The notes under the pieces were generated by a model, which did not search any database, was not told where the DNA came from, and worked only from the letters and a program-made list of their open reading frames with translations. 64,000 nucleotides of DNA from Echinometra lucunter (taxonomy: Eukaryota > Echinodermata > Echinoidea > Camarodonta > Echinometridae), in contig CM057156.1 of NCBI GenBank assembly GCA_029962745.1, forward strand, positions 25,161,502 through 25,225,501, given 5' to 3'. A program made the position numbers and the translations under genes. Positions 25,086 through 37,610 of this stretch are shown here, piece after piece. The first letter of the stretch is position 1, and each line of letters opens with the position of its first letter.

Positions 25086-25347
25086 TACACTCTTAACATG
25101 CTTAAAACAAACTAGTTGAAATGACTTGACGAAAGGGTCAGCTGGGTGCAACTATTATTCTAGTCATCATGGTCTCTCTCTTTTTTTAAATACTATTTTC
25201 TAGTCATTTTGGACTATTTTCTAGTCGTATTTTGACTGGAACCAGTCATTTCTGACTTGAATATAGTAAGATATATGACTAGGCATATCAGTTGAACCCA
25301 GCAGACCCTTAATCTAGTCATTTTAACTAGTTTGTTTTTAGAGTGTT
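25086..25347. mobile_element. MITE with CACTCTAAAAACAAACTAGT ends
   Basis: The left arm (with a ~10 bp insertion) and right arm share CACTCT..AAAACAAACTAGTT..AAATGACT as inverted repeats. Repeated CTAGTCAT motifs inside. Confidence 0.8.
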
Positions 25348-25440
25348 GCACAACAGTAATGGTATGAGCCGATAAGTTAAGACTTTTGCAAATGAAGCAT
25401 GTTTATTTGCATAACATGTAATATACTTCTGTCTCTTTCT

Positions 25441-25500
25441 AATATGAGAGAGAGAGAGAGAGGGAGGGGGGGGGGGGGGGGGGGGGGGGGGAAGGAGAGA
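25441..25500 (+). repeat. (GA)n then G20+ run
   Basis: GA repeats followed by more than 20 consecutive G. Strong G-quadruplex potential. Confidence 0.9.
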
Positions 25501-25518
25501 GATCAAGCACTACAGGGT

Positions 25519-26038
25519 ATGCCCGGGGGTTTTATGACCATAAAATGGGTATCATAATTTTTTTGTTAGCAGATGGCTTGGAAAGAAAGCAAAAATATTT
25601 CAGCAGTCAGTATAGGTGAAAGGTTAAGAAAAATCAGACACTATTTCAAAAACCGTTAAGAATTTCGGGAAGTCTATAAAGGTCGTGACGTCGATGTCAT
25701 TACAAAAGTGCTTACTTTGAAGGGGATCACTCTGCATTATGCACATTATATAACCTATAATGCCAGTCTTCTGTCAGGCACTGAAGAAGATTTAGCTTGC
25801 TTCTATTACTGGTTGATATACATTTGAACCTGTCTACAAAGACCGCTAAAGAAAAACCAGAGAAGTGACTTTTACTGAAATTTCTTTTTAAGGGGTTCCC
25901 TCTAGTTTTAGTAAATGAATGTTCGATTAGTGAATACACTCACAATGAGTGTTAAGAAACAGTACTTGTAGACGGATGGTCTTGAAATTCAGATTGCCGC
26001 CAACGAATTTTAGACCGATTATAATCATCACGACAGTT

Positions 26039-26072
<34 letters not shown>

Positions 26073-26075
26073 CCA
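25519..26075 (+). mobile_element. Dispersed ~560 bp element, copy 2, with (ATC)n(CAC)n tail
   Basis: Second copy, 6.7 kb from the first, with a 25 bp deletion and an ~11 bp insertion (about 25746-25756). It is bracketed by a ~95 bp direct repeat (25359-25455 and 26130-26222). Confidence 0.8.
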
Positions 26076-26217
26076 CCACCACCACCACCACCACCACCAC
26101 TTCCAACACCACCACCACCACCACCACCAATGGTATGAGCCGATAAGTTCAAACATTTGCAAATGAAGCATGTTTATTTGCATAACATGTAATATACTTC
26201 TGTCTCTTTCTAATATG

Positions 26218-26317
26218 AGAGAGGGAGAGAGAGAGAGGGAGAGAGAGAGAGAGATAGAGAGAGAGAGATGGAGAGAGAGATGGAGAGAGAGAGATAGAGA
26301 GAGATAGATAGAGAGAA

Positions 26318-26364
<47 letters not shown>

Positions 26365-26390
26365 AGGTGGAGGGGGAGAAGGAGAGAGAT
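26218..26390 (+). repeat. (GA)n microsatellite
   Basis: About 170 bp of GA-rich repeat with GATA-type interruptions, directly after the second copy of the 95 bp repeat. Confidence 0.92.
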
Positions 26391-26450
26391 CTAGATCTAT
26401 ATTCTATAGATCTATTCGTCAACCCTACTGCAACCACTATAGGGTATGGT

Positions 26451-26775
26451 CGTGTGGTCTTTTGGCTGGTGATCCACATTCAGCGGGCTGTGGATCACAA
26501 GGTTTGGGGTACGAATCCCTGCGTGATGTAGCACGAACACTCCTCTACTGTTGGCAATCTACATCTGCCACGCCTTTTAGCAGTAAGGGGTTACGAGGCT
26601 AGTTGCTCTTGTCTTGAAACTGAAGTAAATGGGTCAAAGAGTAAATGGGTAAATCTTTGAATGCTTCAGCGCCTTATGACAGCAGCAAGCTAGAACCTGG
26701 GAAATAATCAAAAGCTCTTTTGGAGCATAGTACAGGGGATGAAAATAAAGCGCTATACAAGAACGTCATAATATC
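26451..26775 (+). mobile_element. tRNA-derived SINE
   Basis: tRNA-like head with box B-like GGGGTACGAATCCC near 26507, a body, and a 3' end GATGAAAATAAAGCGCTATA, the AAAGCGCTATACAA-type tail common in animal SINEs. About 320 bp. Confidence 0.65.
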
Positions 26776-26921
26776 ACTGTGTGTTAACTAGTAATCTTCT
26801 TTGCCAAATCTTCAAAAATTTAAAAGAGGGAAAATCGTTAGAGCTAAAGAGAAGCTGTTAAATACTCCCAGTGCATTTGATTTATAGCTGGTAGAAATAT
26901 GAAATTAAAAGACTTTGTAAG

Positions 26922-27157
26922 CAGGACCGACGCTGCGGGGGGGGGGGGGGGCGACCGCCCCCTATGATTTTTCAAGTGATTAAAGAAAAGAGGAGAAAAA
27001 GAAGAAAAAAGAGGAGGAAGAAAGAAGAGTATTGGGAAAGAGAGTGCTGGATCATGCAACTATACAATACTCCTCTTTTTCATTTAAAACGTAAATAAAC
27101 TCACCTATGGGTCATCTTGCCCCCCCCCCCAGTCAAAATACCCTGGTGCCGCCCCTG
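26922..27157 (+). mobile_element. hAT-type MITE, copy 1
   Basis: Ends CAGGACCGACGCTGC and GGTGCCGCCCCTG are degenerate inverted repeats. Flanked by 8 bp duplications TTTGTAAG (26914-26921) and TTTGTGAG (27158-27165), 7 of 8 identical. 8 bp TSDs and CAG termini point to hAT. The interior is purine-rich. Same family as 30162-30408. Confidence 0.8.
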
Positions 27158-27599
27158 TTTGTGAGACAGTTCACGGGTAGGCCTAATTTTTTTCGTTCTT
27201 CGTTTTACTTTTACCGCCAGGTGTGTCCCACGATATGTAACTATAAGAGAGAAAAAAAAACATGGGTCCGTTTTAAACTGCAAAATTAAAGAAAAACCTT
27301 TCTTTGTCCAAAAATAACATTGACGTTAAAATCTGGGTAACATAAACGGCCGACAGCACCCATGAACTAATTTTTCTCCACTTTTCCCTCTAGGTATTGT
27401 AGGGTAATTTTTATATCCATTGAGTTGCCCGGAGAAATCACAAATAATGTTCAACAGGTTTGGACTTCGTGCCAAACAGTCGGAGATTTTTTTCTTTCGA
27501 ATTAACGGTGGCCATTCCACACAATAGATTAATTACAGCGTCATAATAATAAGTAAACAAGCATATTCGTCTTTGTGACGTTAACATCTTCAATGAATT

Positions 27600-28150
27600 A
27601 AAGAATTTGGCTCAAGAGTTACTACAACAGTGGTAACAATATTTCCACGGGGTTTAAATCCTGTTAGCCTCTAATATATAAAAAAAAGTTTTAAGTAACC
27701 ATAGGCATTGTGAATCATCTGATAATAATCTGTTAATGAACTATTTTCAGGCCTTTCAAAATAATAGGAACAATGTAACAAAATTTTCAGCTGATTTAAA
27801 TCATGTAGCTGCTAGCATTGTGATTAACGAATAATTTGATGAAATATTTTCTGGTGAATCAAAACAATAACAACTTTGGTAACTAAACTTACAGGGATTT
27901 GAAGTTTATTTTCGCCTCCAATGAATGAATGAATTTAGTTTTAAGTACGTATGTATGGGCACTGTGAAAATCGAATCATATTATTTTAGAGGTGCCCAAA
28001 ACAGCAACAATATGGTGGCAAAAAGTTTCAGGGAATTTAAATCAAGTTACGTAGGATTGTAGTTTTTATGTAGGAAAGAGTTGTGAATATCGAATGTGAT
28101 GAATGTTTGCAGGTGTATCAAATCTTTTCGGGGGCTAATATGGTTAATGA
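27600..28150 (+). repeat. Diverged tandem array of ~105-140 bp units
   Basis: About five units in which AACAATRTGGTRRC-like, TTCAGGGATTTAAAT-like and ATTGTGAATAT-like blocks recur in the same order (for example near 27625, 27755, 27870, 28000). Very diverged, so an old array. Confidence 0.55.
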
Positions 28151-29204
28151 CTACAATTCTCATTCATAATCATAACTGTTTTCTTGTAGAAAGGTGGGAA
28201 GAAACATCAGCAGGATCAAGACTACTTCAACATTTATGTAATGACATTCTAATTTTCTATGCTCGAAGATGACGAATTTAGTGGGGGGGGGGGGGGGGGT
28301 TCACGATTGCCCCTACACTCAGTCCTGTAGTAGATTTTTATCTTTTTCTTGCGCTTTTTTGCTTGTTTGATGTTTTTTTTTTTTTTTTAATATTGTAACT
28401 CCCCTTGTTTTGGATCTGTCCTTAACCATACCCTTATTTAGACTGCGATGATAGGAAGGAACTCTATGCCAAGGGTTGTGATCCTTGAAACAGAATTACA
28501 TCGTCTTGGCTTCAACTAGGGACCAATTTTCCAAAATATCAATTCTTGCTATATCCATGGTATTTGTAAACATTGTCCTTATTATAGCCATGTAGCCTTG
28601 AGCAGTATTATTACAGAAAATCACTTCCTGATGTCACCTTCTCCTCTCCTTGGAAAAGTGCTCCTCTCTTTAAAACTTAATGTTTTTTTTTTTTTTGGGG
28701 GGGGGTTACCCAAGTTTCGAGTTCGTTGTCACATCTGAAATTTTGAAATGAATAGTTTCAAGCTAAGTAATTTATCGTTTATCAAATCTCATTCTAATTC
28801 TAAATTGTTACTAAAATTGCACAATCGCAGGCTTCCTTATAGTCCTGTTTTTGTTTTATTCTGTTTTGTTTTGCTTTGTTTTTCATCGTAAGTCCTTTGG
28901 AGGATTTTGAAGGTTTTGTTAATGTTGTTGCTGTTGTTATTTTGTTTTATTTAAGAGAAAACCCGTTGCAATAGGATACTCCTCTAAATCATTTACAAAT
29001 TTAATCTTCTTTATTTAACTTGGCAAAATATTGAGAACATATACGATACCCTTTAGCCTTACAGCCTTTAGGTTTAACAATCTAAAGCAAAGCAAGTCGT
29101 GCTGCTACTAAATAACTTCGCATCTCGCCTGGATTAAAGTTTATTCTTTCATATAGGGTTAAAAATAGTGCACGGGTATAGGAGAGTATAGCTAACGCCT
29201 ACAG

Positions 29205-29345
29205 CAGTCCCTAGTGGTCTAACGGTTATGGCACCAGACGTACGTGAATGTATGTCAGGAGATTCTGGGTTCAAATCCCAGCTGGGACCTTTGGCAGGAG
29301 ATGCTCTCTGACTTACGCGGTGCACTCAGTATTAGAGACATATCT
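29205..29345 (+). mobile_element. tRNA-derived SINE head
   Basis: Box A-like GTGGTCTAACGG and box B-like GGGTTCAAATCCCA with tRNA-like spacing and a CTGGGTTCAAATCCCAG T-arm. Anticodon arm distorted; not a functional tRNA. Confidence 0.65.
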
Positions 29346-30161
29346 TTGTAACATTCGAGGAAGTAACTTCAGAAAGGAAAAAAAGGAGACGAAAAGGAGG
29401 GAATTGCGAATGGGAGAGTGGGGGAAATATTGAGATATGGGTCGGTTTAAGCACACGGTCTTTCCTCTGGAGAATTTCATAATGCCATTTTCATTTACTC
29501 ATCCAACATAATGATTGAATCAAATCATACATCGGAATGCAAGTTTGAAGTTGCATATATATTTGCTCTGTATACCTTCTAAAAAAGGTATTTTCCCTAC
29601 ATCATCACTGTCTTTATCTACAGACGAATATAATCCTCCTTTCCCTTCTCTTCTAAATGATTACCCCCCCCCCCCCCACCAGCCCACAATTTCAATAACC
29701 TTATACAGTACGCTGAGTTCAATAACTTTAGTGTCCTGTATCAAATAACATACGTTTTTCGTCGTTTTGATTTATTTTTCTTCAAAAGACACGGGGCTAT
29801 CTTCTGCTGTCGTTTTTTTTTTTGAATACCTGAAAATTTCATGACTATCAAGCATCTGATTTAAATCTGATTTAATGCAGTCTGTATAATACATCCGATT
29901 AGATTTGAAAAATGTGCAACGGTATTTCTTGAATAATCCGCTATTTATGAGGCCGAGGATGCCAATTAATTCGTACACTTGTATATATTTACATGTGTAT
30001 TTATTTCTTTACTTTGTTTTGCTGTTATCTGTTTTCATTGATGATTGTTATTGAATAATATAGCATCGTTACCAAACAGGACCTCAAGGAAGACCACGAT
30101 ATTATTGATGAAATGTGCCACCCTGTATGAATATCAGAAATGAATAAACACATACATGAAG

Positions 30162-30408
30162 CAGAGGCGGCGCTACTGGGGGGGGGGGCAGGGGCGACCG
30201 TCCCCTGTGAATTTTCAAGTGATAAAAGAAAAGAAAAGAGGAGGAGAAAAAGAAGACAAAGAGGAGGAAGAAGGAAGACGAGGGTGGGGAAAGAGAGGCA
30301 TAGGGCTTGCAGCTATGTAATACCTATTTGTTCATTTAAAGCGTCAATAAACGCACCTATGGGTCATCTTGCCCCACCCCCTATCAAAATAGCCTGGCGC
30401 CGCCCCTG
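30162..30408 (+). mobile_element. hAT-type MITE, copy 2
   Basis: Ends CAGAGGCGGCGCTACTGG and CCTGGCGCCGCCCCTG, flanked by ACATGAAG (30154-30161) and ACATGTAG (30409-30416). Interior shares CACCTATGGGTCATCTTGCC with copy 1. Confidence 0.82.
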
Positions 30409-31441
30409 ACATGTAGATATTCAAGTATTCTTCCTTCCAGTCATTACCATTATATGCAAAGAAATTCTTCGATATTATTCTCTTTCTATAAGCTCTCTCT
30501 CTCTCCCTCTCCAAGTAGGAAATACAAATTCATGAAACAAACGGTTCTAAAAATACTCGTCAAAGTAAAGGAGGAGAGGGGGGGGGGGGCCATCAGGGGA
30601 TTAGTTTTCTAACCTATTAACTTTGCAGTTGATCGTCCTTCCTTACAGAAGCTGACAACTTTCATCTATGGTTTGTGTATTAACTGAGGATAAGTTTCGA
30701 GCCCAACCATCCTGACCATGAGAAATATATTGTCATATTTAACATCAATTTGACACACAAAAATTAAAGTACAGTTTTATCTAATCTAAGCACACTAGCC
30801 GCTCTCTAACAGAAATAAATGTATATTTTGACTTCATACAAGTCACTGTACAAAAATTTTGTCCAATAATAATTTCACCTAAATATTTCTAAGAGTGCAA
30901 TCTCGCTATAGGTACTTATCAGCTTTCAGTTTAACTCGTGTCAAATCCCAGAAGAATTAGACTCTAATGTACAAAATATCAACGGCTTTTTGAACATTCA
31001 TGCTCAATCACAGAAACAACCATCCAAAACGTAGACAATGGTTGCAAAATGCCACGCTTCATCTTTCAAAATGTCATCTCAATTTATCAAATGTCATCGT
31101 TAATTTTAAAGTACAATCTTTACGGAGTTTGCAAATATTTATTTCATTTTATTTTGTTCATCCCGCAATATCCCTTGAGTAAACTTCTTGAACTATTACA
31201 CCTATCACATAAAACAGATTATACCATACTTGTATTGTCCAATTTGGAATCGTATTTTGCGCAATGCATGAGCGTGTCAAAAGTCGTCGAAACGTAATGG
31301 CGTTAATTCCGCGGGGAGAAAAATATAGGTGCAGAATACGACCTACATTTTCTCCCCTGCACTGCAAGCTAGTGTTACAATCTGTCAAATACACCTAAAA
31401 CACTTAAGTGTCACTTTCATATACTATCTCTTTTCTAGTTT

Positions 31442-31475
<34 letters not shown>

Positions 31476-31589
31476 TTTTTCACTGAAAATTATTGCTTTT
31501 GATATGCTTCTAGATATGTGCTTTATATGAGGTTTTTTTTTTCAATTTTCAAATTTTAGTTGCATGTACATTTTAACCTTCCCTCAGTC

Positions 31590-31772
31590 TTTTGTTTTAT
31601 GTGTGCACCAGCCAATGTGGAGAGCCTCTCGACAGAATTCTTAAATTCTTTTCGGTGAGCCCCAGGCATTGGCTGGTGTTAAATCTTTATACTGTGTTTT
31701 TGTTATCTTTGTGATCTATGTACTTATCTTTGCATCTCGCCTGGAAACAAAATAAATAAAATAAATAAACTG
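31590..31772 (+). mobile_element. Retroposon-like 3' end with internal inverted repeat
   Basis: CACCAGCCAATG and CATTGGCTGGTG form a 12 bp perfect stem about 50 nt apart, followed by a (AAATA)n tail at 31749-31770. GCATCTCGCCTGGA is shared with 29116-29129. Confidence 0.45.
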
Positions 31773-33509
31773 TCCTTTAAATCTTTTAACGTCGTCATGC
31801 AGAGCCTTGCGGAGCGTTTGTGTTTCTGTGTAGCTCTTTCCCAACAATTTCATTTGCATTCGGATAAAGTAGACGATCATTTACAATTATCATTAATTTC
31901 CATCTTTTTCTCGGCTATCCCAAATTTTAATAAATGCTGCTATCTTTTTTTTAAATATCTAAAGAGGCATGTGACTTCAGCTTCATGTATCCCTCCTATA
32001 ATATAGCTATGAGCCTGCTTCATAACCAAAGCTTTTGTTTCAAAATGGGAAATTTGACTGTGCATCTCTTTTACAAATTCGTTGAAAAGCTTATGGGCTA
32101 TGAACTTCGTCACTTTTGTGATTGCAATAATAATGTTTCATATGCTATGTATTCATACTCTGAAACTTGATAACTTTCAGTTTTTATTATAGCTGCATGC
32201 AAGTTTGTGAGTTTTGCAACCATTAACCAATGCAATATACTTTTAAGTTTGGCGTTTCATAATCAGGATATGGAAGTAAGAAAAATGGGTGAGGGGGGGG
32301 GGGGAGAGAAAGGGCATATATTCCAATTCAAATTTAATATGCGTAAACTGGTATTGCTTTCTCAATCCCGTATTCTGTGACAAACATGAGGCCGATTGAA
32401 TTTACACAACAGATGCAGCCTAGCTTGAAATCTATCCAAATAATTCTCACAATGCATAAATCATGTTATGTGTGACTGCACACAATGGTCCATTGCTATG
32501 TAATAATCCCCTCCCGAGGACCACAAAAATATAATTTAGAAAATGGGGCCTCTTCGTGGGGTATATTTTGTAGCACTGGACCTATACAAGAACACCCACA
32601 ATAGTTCAACAGGTTTTCTTTTTTCATAGTTGTGTGACGCAGATCACAATCATGCGAGTTTTATTGTATGGCAGTTCGGGTTTCTGTTTGCATGGCATAA
32701 TGTTGCGTGTATTTCCCACTGTCATTTACATATTATGCACATAACTAAAGAATATGATTGATTAGGTCTTTGCAATTATGTAGCTCAAACGTTGTCGAAT
32801 ACAAATGCTATTCACTTAACTGTGGTGGTGCTTGCAATTATTGCTAACTTTTTGGGCTTTTCCGAGTTTCAAATCATTAATCATGTTAATTTTAATGGAA
32901 TTTAGTTTTACTCATGGAACTACTGCACAGGGATACAATACGTGAGGGAAAGGGCTAGTATAATACATGTATAATTATTTTTATTTATTTTTTTATAGAG
33001 GCTAATCTTATTGTGACGTTTGAATTTGCATGACAGCTTCTATATTTCAAAGTGACACAATGACTTAAATTTTGCAGTTCCGATCCCATCTTTTGAACGC
33101 AGAATGTATTCTGAGTGTTATAACATACTAAGAAGCAACATACAAAGGAATCCATGACTAATGTTGGAGAGCCTCATTTCCTACACAAGAAAAAACACAT
33201 CTCGTGATAATCTGATTTCAAATGACTGGAAGAATACGATGGCTTAGGTCAGGTGCGAGTACATAATAAGGAAGATTCAAGGGACAGTTGTAATATTTAT
33301 CACCAGTATAAGCCTATTCGTAGTATATCATGACACTTGTAAATCATATTGTAGTAATTGTTGTGTGTTATGCTCTTTTTATATTGTATCGCTAAATGTT
33401 CGTGTAAACATGTTATATGGACCTCTGCATATGCAGCTGAATCTGGAATAAAGTCTTGAATTGAAAAGAGGATAGGTGTCTAGGGAGTAAAATGAAGAAC
33501 GCCGGTGGG

Positions 33510-33603
<94 letters not shown>

Positions 33604-33610
33604 GGGATAG
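33510..33610 (+). repeat. (GA)n microsatellite, ~85 bp
   Basis: Uninterrupted GA repeat followed by a poly(G) run. Confidence 0.95.
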
Positions 33611-34090
33611 AGAGAAAGGGGGGGGGGGTGGGGAGAAACATGTTATTAGGAACATCAGTTATATTTTGCACTTCGATCTGTTATTTTTGAATGGTACTGA
33701 TACTAATAAGCACATATTGTGTTCCTTTATTATACACATAATTACAAGAAATGCGATAACAATCGTTATTTCTTGTTCTTTCTTTTTTTCCTTTTGTATT
33801 TATATTTGGGTATGATTCAACTTTTCAAAAAATAAAAATAAAAAATAAAAAATCATGACATGATTGCAACATACATACTCTTTCCTTCCTTCCCTCCCCA
33901 TTTCCCCCTTTTCACAGGCCTTCCTTGCACAATCAATAAGAGGGCGCTAGACCTCGTTGAACAATGGAGCGACAACTGTTTTTGCTATATCATCTCAGCA
34001 TGTTGACAAAATGAAGCAGATAGAAAGTTTACACCTATACTCTTTATCTATGAGAAAATAAACTGTTAACAAACGCAAAAAAAAAAACCC

Positions 34091-34409
34091 ATCAAAAAAC
34101 ATACATACAACAGCATGTTGCCCCCCCCCCCCCCGAGGAGGAGGAGGAGGAGGAGGAGGAGGGGAGAGGAGGAGGAGAGAGGAGGAAGAAGAGAAGGAAG
34201 AGGAGAAGAGAGAAGAAGAAGAAGAAGAAGAAGAAGAAGAAGAAGAAGAAGAAGAAGAAGAAGAAGAAGAAGAAGAAGAAGAAGAAGAAGAAGAAGAAGA
34301 AGAAGAAGAAGAAGAAGAAGAAGAAGAGAAGAAGAAGAAAGAAGAAGAAGAAAGAAGAAGAAATAACACATCAAAAACATACATACAACAGCATGTTGCC
34401 CCCCCCCCC
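34091..34409 (+). repeat. (GAG)n/(GAA)n triplet tract bracketed by direct repeats
   Basis: About 230 bp of pure-purine triplets (34135-34361) between two copies of a ~37 bp sequence containing ACATACATACAACAGCATG and then poly(C) (34091-34134 and 34370-34409). The purine block can form triplex DNA. The poly-Ser, Arg and Leu frames are artefacts. Confidence 0.92.
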
Positions 34410-35871
34410 AAAAAAAAAAAAAAAGGGAAAAGAAATATCCATAAGAAATTTTATGAGACACACCAAATGAAGAAACCAAGGACAAAATTTCATAAGATTT
34501 TCAAATTCTTTATCATTAATTTTGTTGTAGAAAACTGCACATACTTTTCATAGAATTTGCTCAGACTAATTCAATCTAATCAACTAGACTATACTAAAAT
34601 AACACACATACACACCTTCTATATAACAAATGTTACACTTCACCAATAAAGGACATTTTTAATTCGGACACACAACGAGCAAACAATTTGCATTCTAGTG
34701 TGATGGGAACTCCTTGAAGCGACTAATCACACTACTTAATTGTCTACATCTTTATGATTTGCATTAAAAGACATAAAATCTTCCCTCCAAAATATACAAG
34801 ACTTTCAAATGCTTTTAACTACAGAGAACAGAAGAAAAATATGATTTCCTCCTAAGGATCACACAGAAATTAACTTGGAGTTGACATATGCAGGTAAGTT
34901 TCAGTAATGAATGCAATTTTGATAAACAACTTCGCAACTTTCTAAATCAAGAACAAATTCTTTATCATAATGAATGAATATGGAAATGTTCTTTTACACA
35001 AAAATGACTTGCTTCTGACATTTTGAATCCAGGATGTAAGGAGAGCAACTAAACATCCCAAACAAGCAATTTTTATGTAATCAGTTCTGAGGCATCTTGG
35101 GTTCTGTTTCGTGGAAAATAGTTGTCATCAAATGAATAAATGACAATTTTCTAAGTGTAATTCTTTTTCTTACTCACACAGTATAATACTGGCAATTAAA
35201 ATTACAAATCAAGATTACAATTCTCATAAAACTAATGTATGGTGGTTTCATATATGCCTTTGAACTTCGTAAAAGGGGTCGTTTAAAGGGCTTGTTCACA
35301 TATGAAGCAGAGAACCCTGCAGTAAACTCTCACGTCTTTGTGTACAAATGAAGGGATATGAGGCAGCAAAAAAGAAAAGAGAGAGAAAAAAAAGCCGAGG
35401 TATAAAGCATCTTTTTTGCCTCCTAGCAGCTAAAAGGTGTAGAATAATCAAATTCTCACAAAGTTGCATAAATTATGATATCATGATTTTGTCTGAGCAA
35501 CTTTTGGCAAAAATGTGTGGATCAATAAAATCTTATAAAGTTAGCATAAAGTTAGCATCATTATGTTGCCTGCCCAATTTTCGTCAAGACTCTCTTTGAG
35601 TGTTGACACAATGTCTGATGCGCACAAGTGATGTGGTTTACCGTGTGGGGGTTTTCCACTGTATATAAGAATGAGCCTTGGGTCTTTGTGGAAAAGGCTT
35701 GTTTACAAGTCAAATGCACATGTATACCTGCTGTGTATTTCATGAGAACACATAATAATTATCTTCAACTGTCGGCTCTAAAGACATAATAAAGAGAACT
35801 ATGAACATTTCAGTTAATAATCATGGCGAAAAATTGATAAAGTTTTAGCTTTGATAATAACCATGGTAAAA

Positions 35872-35878
35872 TAATAAT

Positions 35879-35921
<43 letters not shown>

Positions 35922-35922
35922 G
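35872..35922 (+). repeat. (AAT)n microsatellite
   Basis: About 17 AAT units. Confidence 0.95.
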
Positions 35923-36968
35923 ACAACATTTATATGTTGTGTATTATTCCTGCTGGAATGTTATACTTGAATACAAACACAATGATTTCAATTCTGTCTG
36001 TGATATTCCCTTATGAATTTGCATTTGATTCTTTCCTTTGTAAGAGTAGCAACTAATGTAATCTATATGAGCACCCTATGGGCAACTTTGTTTCAGTACA
36101 CTAGTACACACCCAAGTACAGTAAAGCTATTCTGGCACCACACATGTATTGATTGTGCATGGGTATGTGTCAACCTGTGATCATGTGATTTTACATGAAT
36201 CACATGACTAAAATAGGTGAGGTACACATATACAAATACACAATTTATGGTTTCACTTCCTCTTTCAATAGCCGAGTAAAAAGACTTTTGTGCCACAAGC
36301 AAAACTTGACCTTGGTACTGTGGAAAATGGCAAATGCTGGCATGGCAAACTCTCATTGTAACACGGTAATATCACCTGTCCCACTCCTTTGTCTGCCTGT
36401 TTTTCAGCCCTGTCATACCTACCTAAGTTCAATATAAAGAGGTAATTTCATTGGTCCCAAGGAGTTTGAAATAACAAAGTTCCATTGTATGTGAGTAATG
36501 AGGGGTAACACAACAATATTGGAAGAGCTCATTTGCTGAACCTCTGAAAATGAATCCCCATAAAACATTGTTGTCAGTAGGGTGCGACCCTGTACCCATC
36601 GAACCTGGTATAAAAGTGCAGCACAGCTCACATTGTTAAAAAGTACCAATTCATGAGATCAGGTAAACGTCTCTGACCTCTGCCCTATCGAACCTCACAA
36701 TTCACGAAGTCTTCTGTTCCAACCTCCATCCGAACATAAAATAACAGTCATCTATCATGAAAAATTTAGAACCAATAAAAGTGAAATTTGAATTATTTTT
36801 GCACAACTTATTTTAACAATTATTATCAACTCAAAGTATTTGAAGATGTAGTATTCTTTCCCTTGTGTTTTTTTATTTTCTCTGTACTAAGTAGTTTGTT
36901 CAATTTTGTTCAATACTGTCAACTGTTTATGTATACTCCTTCTATGACGTGAGCAATGCAACTTTCCA

Positions 36969-36978
36969 TTTATTTATT
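36969..36978 (-). terminator. Candidate TICRR polyadenylation signals
   Basis: Overlapping AATAAA hexamers on the minus strand at 36978-36973 and 36974-36969, about 380 nt past the stop codon. Plausible 3' end, but the sequence beside them also looks like a retroposon tail, so they may belong to a repeat. Confidence 0.35.
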
Positions 36979-37352
36979 TAGAATTGGACAATAAAATATC
37001 GGAATCTGAATCTGAAAACTACATATGGAAAATGAGAATTCTATTTTCCTCATGTGAAAACTAATTTAATCTTTGTGATTTTGTTATTCAATAACCAAAT
37101 CAAAAATTGAGCATGCATGTTAAACTACAATTTTTTTAAGATTAAAAAGGAGGTCAAAGCAACCCGAATTCTCAGATGAAAGCAAACATTACAAGGGAAC
37201 CCATTACAAGATGCATTTGCTAAAGGAACAAACTCTTCATAAGAGCAAGTCATTTTGCTGATCCTGCTTTACCCTGTTCTAACGGGATTCCTATCAACAT
37301 CATTTCATTGTTCTTCAAAGCGTGTCAAACAAGGTTGACCTGTAATGGGTCA

Positions 37353-37610
37353 TTACTGCAGAGGTAGATTCCGTCTAGATGTGCGACTGGTCCTGCCACT
37401 CTTGGGTGTGCTCATGGAAGACTTGCGATTCCCTGATGCAACCATCGGTGAGTTCATCAAGCTATACAGTCCTCTTGTAGACAGGGGTGTGGTCACAAAG
37501 CTGGGCTTGCCCGACTGAGTAGGAGGGGTGGAAGTAACGTTGGAAGGTGAGGGACCGGCCACTGAGCTGCGTTCAAAGACATCGTCATCAGCAGAGGACA
37601 AGCTGCTTGC
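37353..37610 (-). CDS. TICRR: TICRR exon 19 (C-terminus)
   Basis: 258 nt, residues 2125-2209 and TAA stop (37355-37353). Encodes ASSLSSADDDVFERSSVAGP and ends SKSGRTSRTSRR-type basic sequence then NLPLQ. ADDDVF and SLMNSPMV align with human GDEEVF and ALTQSPLL. Acceptor CCCTCTAG. Confidence 0.9.
   Translation of the reverse strand, partial: ASSLSSADDDVFERSSVAGPSPSNVTSTPPTQSGKPSFVTTPLSTRGLYSLMNSPMVASGNRKSSMSTPKSGRTSRTSRRNLPLQ

Larger units (their letters stand above)
17586..37352. other. Gene-free interval between the receptor and TICRR
   Basis: 19.8 kb with no open frame resembling a known protein and no exon chain. It is filled with the elements listed separately, about 15 poly(G) or poly(C) runs of 10 or more, and unremarkable AT-rich sequence (notably 20.5-21.2, 28.3-29.1, 32-33.4 and 34.4-37.3 kb), which includes the 3' flank of TICRR. 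Confidence 0.7.

Noticed and set aside
27600..28150. CRISPR-like array
   Set aside because: Units are highly diverged and unequal, in a eukaryotic genome, with no repeat-spacer pattern.
31797..32170. Overlapping 60-70 codon frames
   Set aside because: Short, AT-rich, with no similarity or splice signals; expected by chance.
34066..34485. Poly-Ser, poly-Leu and poly-Arg frames of up to 139 codons
   Set aside because: Translation of a GAG/GAA triplet microsatellite.
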